Shown here: positions 59,164 through 64,000 of the stretch, piece after piece | Layout of the letters: each line of letters starts with the position of its first letter | Numbering within the stretch: position 1 is the stretch's first letter | Assembly (NCBI RefSeq): GCF_003287875.1 | Contig: NZ_QMKK01000050.1 | Coordinates: 1-64,000 of the forward strand | DNA length: 64,000 nucleotides | Source of the DNA: Martinezella tropici | Lineage (GTDB): Bacteria; Pseudomonadota; Alphaproteobacteria; Rhizobiales; Rhizobiaceae | Direction of reading: 5' to 3' | Notes under the pieces: model-generated | Database searches by the model: none | Seen by the model: only the letters and a program-made list of their open reading frames with translations | Told to the model about the DNA's origin: nothing | Position numbers and translations under genes: made by a program

Positions 59164-59191
59164 CTCCGTCGGCTCACACCGGCGGAGTTTT
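59164..59191 (+). terminator. Terminator of the small lipoprotein gene
   Basis: The arms CTCCGTCGG and CCGGCGGAG (one G-T pair) flank a 6-nt loop, followed by TTTT. Confidence 0.8.
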
Positions 59192-59279
59192 CGTTTCATG
59201 AGCAACCACAGCAATTCCAGAAAAAGCGCACAGCTGTTTTCCGTCCGGGTTTGCGTAAAGCAAAGAACTGTTCTGGCTG

Positions 59280-59537
59280 TCAGAATGGCGGGCTCGTCAC
59301 TTGACGGTTGACGAGCTTCAGGCTCCGGTCGGGTTGGATGATATAGGTTTCAATGACATCCTCGCCCCACTGGTTGGTGAAGCGATGCTGAAATTGCGAA
59401 CCGGGAGGCGATTTCGTCAACTTCATATGCGGTTGGCCGCCGTAGGTGATGCTGCCGGGAATGGGCTGCAGCGGTTCGGTTGTCGTGCAGGCTGCAAGCA
59501 ACGATGCGCACAGCATAAGCATTATAACGGGTTTCAT
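59280..59537 (-). CDS. Small lipoprotein of unknown function
   Basis: 85-aa protein. The signal peptide MKPVIMLMLCASLLAAC places the lipid-anchored cysteine at position 17 (LAAC). The remainder (ITYGGQPHMKLTKSPPGSQFQHRFTNQWGEDVIETYIIQPDRSLKLVNR) looks like a small beta domain. I prefer the internal ATG at 59537 over an upstream frame start because the signal peptide begins there. I do not recognise the family. Confidence 0.75.
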   Translation of the reverse strand: MKPVIMLMLCASLLAACTTTEPLQPIPGSITYGGQPHMKLTKSPPGSQFQHRFTNQWGEDVIETYIIQPDRSLKLVNRQVTSPPF

Positions 59538-59712
59538 GGCCTTAACTTTCCGCTCGCTTCGTATCCCCGGAAAACCGTCACGCAATAAAGACGGAGGGGC
59601 ATCTATGAGTGTGGCTCCAAGTCACTATATACAAATAATCACGGCATGCCCGGCAGCAAGGTTTTCACGCAGAAGTGCATGATGCTGTCGCCGGATTTCG
59701 AAGGAGTCGCAT

Positions 59713-60117
59713 ATGTTTACGATCGCCAGGTCGATAGCTGCCGCGGGCTTTGGCCTTTTGCTGGCAGCCGGTGTTGCCATGCCGGCGGGTGCCATCACCA
59801 TGCCGGCCCTATCCGTGCCAGCACCTGTCCAGTCGGACATTGTCCAGGTGCATGATCATGGCCACGGCCATAGGCATCACCACAACCGGTGGGGCAGCGG
59901 CCATAGGCTGCATGGTAACGACAGTTATTATGACGATAATTCGGACAGCGGCGTGCTCTTCAAGTCCTTCGTCACCGGCACGCTATTCAGCGGGCAGCGC
60001 GCTCAAGGTTACTATGATGACGATCATGCCCGCGCCTGCGCCAGCCGCTATCTCTCCTACCGCGCCTCGGACAATACCTATCAGCCGAGCTATGGGCCAA
60101 GGCGGGAGTGCCGCTGA
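59713..60117 (+). CDS. BA14K family secreted protein, histidine-rich
   Basis: 134-aa exported protein. The signal peptide is about 27 residues (GFGLLLAAGVAMPAGA). A His-rich block HDHGHGHRHHHNRWGSGHR (about 47-65) could bind metals. The C-terminal DHARACASRYLSYRASDNTYQPSYGPRRECR is the BA14K signature (paired Cys, CASRYxSYxxxxxTY), known from immunoreactive Brucella proteins and many rhizobial paralogues. GGAG precedes the ATG. Confidence 0.82.
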   Translation: MFTIARSIAAAGFGLLLAAGVAMPAGAITMPALSVPAPVQSDIVQVHDHGHGHRHHHNRWGSGHRLHGNDSYYDDNSDSGVLFKSFVTGTLFSGQRAQGYYDDDHARACASRYLSYRASDNTYQPSYGPRRECR

Positions 60118-60204
60118 GCGCGCAACTTTTTCTGAGCAAGCCGCTACTTTTCGCTTGCGTCGGGAAACTCGAAACTCTAAACGAAACAAGCCGTTTCGGC
60201 AGGT

Positions 60205-60281
<77 letters not shown>

Positions 60282-60319
60282 TTTATCTCCTTGAACTCCC
60301 AATCGAATTTTCAGAAAAA

Positions 60320-61018
60320 TCAACCGCACCAGGACGGCGCTTGGCCGGTCCAGCGGCGCGCAAGGCCTTCGGAGACCATCTGGTCGCCGATCGAGCGGCC
60401 GGCGCGCATGGCGATACGCAGCTTGCCGCCATTGCGGTCATCGGGGCGGCTGCTGCCGGAAAGCACGAAGGTCCCGTCATTGAGAATGGCCTGGAGGCGC
60501 AGTTTCGCGGTCATTGCCTTCTGCCTCTCGCCAGGGCAGCGCGCGGCATCCGCATCCGGTACGTCGATATCGGCCAGCTGAATCCTGACGCCGTTCTGCC
60601 AGAAGGTATTCCCGTCGACCACGCAATTCGTTCCGGAACCGGGGCCGCAAATCACGAAACGGCCACCGGCCTGGGGGCGCAGGCTGGGGACGGGCCGTTC
60701 GATCGGTGTCCTGCTGACCGGCAATGCCACGGGAATGGCGGCGGGTGGTACGGGCAGGACCGATGCCGCGGCGCGCGGCTCGGGAACCATCGCGGCCGTC
60801 CTTGTTTGTGGTTTGGCTTCCGGCACCGGCGCTTCCCGGGCCATATGCGGTATGCCGGCGACTGCACCGGCATGGGCAAGTATCGTCGGCATTTCCTTGC
60901 GATGCTGATAGGCATAGATGCCGGCGACGGTTGCCAGGCCGACCATGCCCCATAGCCACATCGAATTGCCCGCCTTGGACTGCGGTTTGCGCCGCGTGCG
61001 TCGTTTCGCTTTCGCCAT
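60320..61018 (-). CDS. Thermonuclease-like (SNase-fold) membrane-anchored protein
   Basis: 232-aa protein with a basic N-terminus (MAKAKRRTRRKPQSKAG) and one membrane helix (about 23-40: MWLWGMVGLATVAGIYAY). A long Ala/Pro-rich linker follows, then a C-terminal SNase-like domain from about 140 (VDGNTFWQNGVRIQLADIDVPDADAARCPGERQKA, DRNGGKLRIAM, MVSEGLARRW). Conservation of the nuclease triad is uncertain, so activity is not assured. The ATG at 61018 has GAGGGA upstream. It ends 39 bp from tRNA-Pro. Confidence 0.75.
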   Translation of the reverse strand: MAKAKRRTRRKPQSKAGNSMWLWGMVGLATVAGIYAYQHRKEMPTILAHAGAVAGIPHMAREAPVPEAKPQTRTAAMVPEPRAAASVLPVPPAAIPVALPVSRTPIERPVPSLRPQAGGRFVICGPGSGTNCVVDGNTFWQNGVRIQLADIDVPDADAARCPGERQKAMTAKLRLQAILNDGTFVLSGSSRPDDRNGGKLRIAMRAGRSIGDQMVSEGLARRWTGQAPSWCG

Positions 61019-61109
61019 GGTATCATCCCTCGATTGCGAGGGGATTATCGCCGCCATTTCTTACCGATCCGTTGGCTCGGACCGGATTTGCACACTCGGA
61101 TCGGAGAGG

Positions 61110-61501
61110 CTACTTCGCGACTGCCGCCGCTGGCTTGAGTTTCACCGACATTGTCACCTGTCCGCCGACGGAAGTCTTGTGCCGCGGTTGTCGAGGTTGT
61201 TGACCGAACTATTGCTCGACATGGCGCTGATCTCGCAGGCATCGGCGATGGTTTCGAGCAGGGTCGTGCAGCTGCTCGCCGCGATCTTGTAGAAGGATTT
61301 CAAGGCCTTCTCCTGCTGTTCCTCGTTATCGCCGTCCGTCACCGGATAGGAGATCGATATTCCGGATTGTACGGAAATATATCCCTCCGGAGGCTGGCGG
61401 GGATTGCGCAGGGAAGGTTCTGGAAATTCTGTGCGAGGGCCGGCTGCGTCGCGGTGAAAAGCACCATGCCCAGGAAAGTCGGGATCAAAAATCTGTTCAT
61501 C
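61110..61501 (-). pseudogene. Doubly frameshifted gene for a small secreted protein
   Basis: Three frames join into one coherent protein of about 130 aa. From 61501, MNRFLIPTFLGMVLFTATQ and PALAQ form a signal peptide. After a shift near 61434 the next frame reads TEFPEPSLRN, then GYISVQSGISISYPV, SCTTLLETIADACEISAM and NNLDNRG. After a second shift near 61180 the third frame reads TSVGGQVTMSVKLKPAAAV and ends at a TAG (61110-61112). Each open piece alone is too short or lacks a start, but together they have a signal peptide, body and end. It is either a pseudogene or two sequencing errors. The family is not recognised. Confidence 0.6.
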
Positions 61502-61742
61502 GTCTTGCCTCTGTTTTCCCGCTTATCGCAAATGCGGATAAAGGCTTGGTGATCTGGTCACTTAAAATTGTAGTCCTGATGGGAATCGCCGTTGTATCTG
61601 CGAATCAGACGGACGTGAGTGCCGAAAATGCTTCCTTGCCAAGCCTGCGTGCAAAGCGCATAGTCTGGTTCCATCGTCGGATATGATGCGGGTGACGGCG
61701 AGGTTCAGCGTGCTTCTACCCGAAAGATGACGAGATGCACGA

Positions 61743-61955
61743 ATGTTGGAAACTCCTATTCATCCGCGGGATTTGCCCCTGTTTTCAGACGATCTGGATC
61801 GCTTGGAGAAGGTGTTGGACACCGTTTGCAAGGATCGTGGCATGAACTCCCGCAGTCCGGAAGCTGAGCGTCTTGGGGCGTTGATCATCCAGCTTTACCG
61901 CCAGGGCGTGAAGGACGACGCAAAACTTCTCGCGCTTGCCAGGGCTTATTTCTGA
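61743..61955 (+). CDS. Small conserved-type hypothetical protein
   Basis: 70-aa soluble, probably all-helical protein (IHPRDLPLFSDDLDRLEKVLDTVCKDRGM, then SPEAERLGALIIQLYRQGVKDDAKLLALARAY). It has the look of small rhizobial proteins of unknown function, with amphipathic helices and no signal peptide. The ribosome-binding site is weak. A short stem with a T7 tract follows the stop (61955-61972). Confidence 0.65.
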   Translation: MLETPIHPRDLPLFSDDLDRLEKVLDTVCKDRGMNSRSPEAERLGALIIQLYRQGVKDDAKLLALARAYF

Positions 61956-61972
61956 CGCAACTGCGTTTTTTT
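61955..61972 (+). terminator. Short terminator after the 70-aa gene
   Basis: ACGCA-AC-TGCGT followed by seven T. The stem is short, so the call is weak. Confidence 0.4.
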
Positions 61973-62179
61973 ATGGTCAGCGATCTAATCGATTTAGGCT
62001 GATTTCACATAGCAGCAATGATGCTTTGTGCCTGTTCGAAGCCGCCCCGCCTCCCTATATTTGCTGCGTTGCACAAAGAGATTCGATTTCTTGATGTCAC
62101 TGATTCTGGAGAGAAACAGTGCGCGCCAGACGCAGCCGATGAAAAACGATCGCCGTTGGCGTGGATGGAAAGGTCAATG

Positions 62180-63199
62180 ATGAATTTTAAAGTTCCGAGC
62201 CGGCTTCGCCGCTTGCTCGTCGATTCCGTAGAGCTGCCGCAGCTCAAATTTCCAATGACGCGGCCGCTGTCGCAGCCATCACGCCGTCGTGTTTCCGCGC
62301 GGCTTGCGCCGCAGCGTCTGACGGAGGTTTTGTGGTTCGGCCGCAACCCCGGCGATCTGCGCATGTTCGAATATGTGCCGCCGGGCGTCAAAGGCCCGAT
62401 GCCGCTCGTCGTTATCCTGCACGGCTGTCACCAGAATGCCGAGGATTTCGATCGTGCCAGCGGCTGGACTGCGCTCGCTCGCGCGCACGGCTTTGCCGTG
62501 CTCTATGCCGAGCAGAAGATGTCGAACAATCCCAATCTCTGTTTCAACTGGTTTCGTCCGAGCATGGTCACGCGCGACCGCGGCGAACTCGGCTCCATCC
62601 GCGAAATGATCGATTTCAGCCGTCGGGTCCACGATATCGATGACGGCAGGATTTTCGTCATGGGCCTCTCGGCAGGCGGCGCCCTGTCGGCTGCGTTGCT
62701 GGCAACCTATCCGGAGCTGTTTGCAGCGGGCGCCATCATCGGCGGCCTGCCTTTCGGCGCCGCCCGCGATGCCATGTCGGCGCTCGACGTCATGAGGCGG
62801 GGCTCGACCAAGACAAGTGAAAAATGGGGCGAACTCGTTCGCGAAGTCTCGCCCGAAGCTGCGCGCTATCCGGCGGTCTCCATATGGCATGGCGATGAGG
62901 ATGAGGTCGTGTCCTTCGCCAATGCGGAGGCGTCCGTGGCGCAATGGCTGGCTGCGCATGAGCGTCCGCGCACCAAAGGCCGGCTGCGTCTCTTCGAAGG
63001 CGGCGAGCGGCGCGAATGGCGCGACGACTACGGCAACATGATCCTGGAGCTCGTAACGCTGCACGATTTCGGGCATGGCCTGCCCGTCGGTTCTGCTGTC
63101 GAGGGCTGGGAGCCGGCCAACGATACCGAACGCTTCATCCTGCCCGCAGTACTGTCGGCGCCCGAAGAACTCGTCAAAAGCTGGAAGTTGTCGGCTTGA
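62180..63199 (+). CDS. PHB-depolymerase-type alpha/beta hydrolase (LpqC/feruloyl-esterase-like)
   Basis: 339-aa alpha/beta hydrolase of the Esterase_phd family. The nucleophile elbow is GLSAGG (Ser164) and the oxyanion loop is HGCHQNAEDF (81-90). The catalytic Asp is likely in GDEDEVV and the His in HDFGHGLP. The basic N-terminus shows no clear signal peptide. Substrates could be short polyhydroxyalkanoates or aromatic esters. I chose the ATG at 62180 because AAAGG lies 5 nt upstream; Met codons at 62165 and 62177 also exist. It is convergent with the HTH gene. Confidence 0.85.
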   Translation: MNFKVPSRLRRLLVDSVELPQLKFPMTRPLSQPSRRRVSARLAPQRLTEVLWFGRNPGDLRMFEYVPPGVKGPMPLVVILHGCHQNAEDFDRASGWTALARAHGFAVLYAEQKMSNNPNLCFNWFRPSMVTRDRGELGSIREMIDFSRRVHDIDDGRIFVMGLSAGGALSAALLATYPELFAAGAIIGGLPFGAARDAMSALDVMRRGSTKTSEKWGELVREVSPEAARYPAVSIWHGDEDEVVSFANAEASVAQWLAAHERPRTKGRLRLFEGGERREWRDDYGNMILELVTLHDFGHGLPVGSAVEGWEPANDTERFILPAVLSAPEELVKSWKLSA

Positions 63200-63272
63200 A
63201 GCACACCGTATGAACGGCTTGCGAAAGATCAGCGTCTAAAGCGCCGGAGCGGATATTAGAGCGCGCCGTACT

Positions 63273-63563
63273 CTAGTCGTCATTGGTGGCATTCAGGTTT
63301 TCGGGCCGGATGCCGTCATTCTCAGACCAATGCTTGAAGCGTATGCCAGGACCGCCAGTGCCATCGCTGCCGCCGGCGAGGAAGACGACGCCGTGATTTT
63401 CCAAGATGGAACGGACTGCGGAAAGTGCCTTGAAATCGCTTGAGGCGCCATCCGTTTCCAGTGCCTCGATCGTCGAAACCGGAAGCTTGCTTTCGTTGGC
63501 AAGCGCTTCCACCGTCAGTCCGAGCATGGCGCGTGCGCCGCGTAATTGCGCTGAAGTAATCAT
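63273..63563 (-). CDS. XRE-type helix-turn-helix protein
   Basis: 96-aa DNA-binding protein. The N-terminal five-helix Cro/C1-type domain is AQLRGARAMLGLTVEALANESKLPVSTIEALE (about 5-36). A second part (LSAVRSILENHGVVFLAGG, then GIRFKHW) matches a small rhizobial regulator group. Its target is unknown. It is followed by a convergent esterase gene and preceded by a partial glycosyltransferase gene on the same strand. Confidence 0.82.
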   Translation of the reverse strand: MITSAQLRGARAMLGLTVEALANESKLPVSTIEALETDGASSDFKALSAVRSILENHGVVFLAGGSDGTGGPGIRFKHWSENDGIRPENLNATNDD

Positions 63564-63627
63564 GGGTTAAGTCTATCGCATCGGCTCCGAAAGCGGAACT
63601 GGTTTCGAACAAAAATCACGCGGAAGT

Positions 63628-64000
63628 CTAAAGGGCGGCCGCGCTCTTTCTTCGGCCCTCCACCGTATCCAGCAACCTGGCATTTCCCTCCAGTTCCAAT
63701 AGTGCGGGGAGGGGGCGACCAAGCAAATCATGATAGATTTTTTCGGTCGCGTCGGCCATGCCGCTCAGCGTATAGCCATCCTTGCGCCGCCGAGCCTCCG
63801 CTGTCAGGCTTGCAAGCAGCATCGGATCGGCAAGGCGCGCCATCGCGGCTGCCAATGCTTCCGGGTCGTCGCTGTTCGGGACGATATAGCCGTTCTTGCC
63901 GTGTTCCAGCACCGTGCGCGCGCCACCGACATCGGCGAGCAGCAGCGGCTTGCCGGCGGCTGCAGCCTCCAGCATCACGTAGGACATCGCCTCGTAGCGG
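63628..64000 (-). CDS. Glycosyltransferase family 4-type protein (5' end outside the window)
   Basis: The last about 123 codons of a GT-B glycosyltransferase. The visible part has the conserved donor-binding segment RYEAMSYVMLEAAAAGKPLLLADVGGARTVLEHGKNGYIVP (E-x7-E-like spacing) and the usual C-terminal helix. An ATG at 63987 is only internal because the frame continues to the window edge. Such enzymes act in exopolysaccharide or LPS assembly. Confidence 0.8.
   Translation of the reverse strand, partial: RYEAMSYVMLEAAAAGKPLLLADVGGARTVLEHGKNGYIVPNSDDPEALAAAMARLADPMLLASLTAEARRRKDGYTLSGMADATEKIYHDLLGRPLPALLELEGNARLLDTVEGRRKSAAAL

Overview
The window looks like core chromosome of an alphaproteobacterium of the Rhizobium/Agrobacterium group. 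The evidence is gene content and order: purN-purM facing an AI-2E exporter-hdaA-ppk-ppx block, rnd and aspS, glyA-nrdR-ribD-ribE with ribH-nusB nearby, an hppA H+-pyrophosphatase, plsX-fabH-ihfA-merR, RopA/RopB-type porins, an Mg-type HemB and an LdtR/LdtP pair. There is no prophage, CRISPR array or conjugation module. The tone is housekeeping with small accessory insertions.

Layout. 1-620 is an IS200-like tnpA element bounded by two matching hairpins. 626-2656 holds a lipoprotein and a CGNR zinc-finger regulator, divergent from an orphan LivH-type permease across a 26-bp dyad. 2660-7112 is a minus-strand run: moaE, moaD, pgsA, uvrC and a pteridine-reductase-like SDR. 7113-8162 is the RopB porin and its terminator. 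8182-8902 is a deletion scar joining the 3' parts of an SDR gene and a divergent lysR gene. 8914-14497 holds a GST, rlmJ, a molybdopterin oxidoreductase overlapping a NudK-like NUDIX gene, and an isolated phnM preceded by a perfect 22-bp palindrome. 14732-22351 is purN/purM and, divergently, the AI-2E transporter, hdaA, ppk and ppx. 22402-27873 (minus) holds a phytase-like esterase, a membrane nucleotidyl cyclase, rnd and a Tat-exported multicopper oxidase. 28140-35642 holds aspS, a beta-lactamase-fold/TetR cassette bracketed by two identical terminators, a periplasmic protein and parC. 35746-38726 is a Doc/AbrB toxin-antitoxin pair, an EamA transporter, bpt and an RDD protein. 38804-42893 is hemB, a small membrane protein, ldtR and ldtP. 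43071-49346 is the glyA-nrdR-riboflavin-nusB block, interrupted by two GNATs and a cupin on the other strand. 49594-57100 is hppA, bamE, a bc1-complex chaperone, a DUF177 protein, plsX, fabH, ihfA and a MerR regulator. 57448-64000 is the RopA porin, several small secreted proteins, tRNA-Pro(GGG), a nuclease-fold protein, a doubly frameshifted secreted-protein gene, an esterase, an HTH protein and the 3' part of a glycosyltransferase.

Functional links. Three envelope themes recur: porins with BamE, peptidoglycan cross-linking through LdtR/LdtP, and phospholipid or fatty-acid initiation through PgsA, PlsX and FabH. HdaA (DnaA inactivation), ParC, UvrC and IhfA cover DNA. Ppk/Ppx and HppA connect phosphate and pyrophosphate metabolism.

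I did not find a convincing large undescribed system. The observations most worth checking are non-coding or degenerative: the 22-bp palindrome before phnM, the SDR/LysR scar, the doubly frameshifted secreted gene, the dispersed repeat whose stem covaries between copies, and the duplicated terminators around the beta-lactamase/TetR cassette. All calls were made by reading the sequence. No database search was run.
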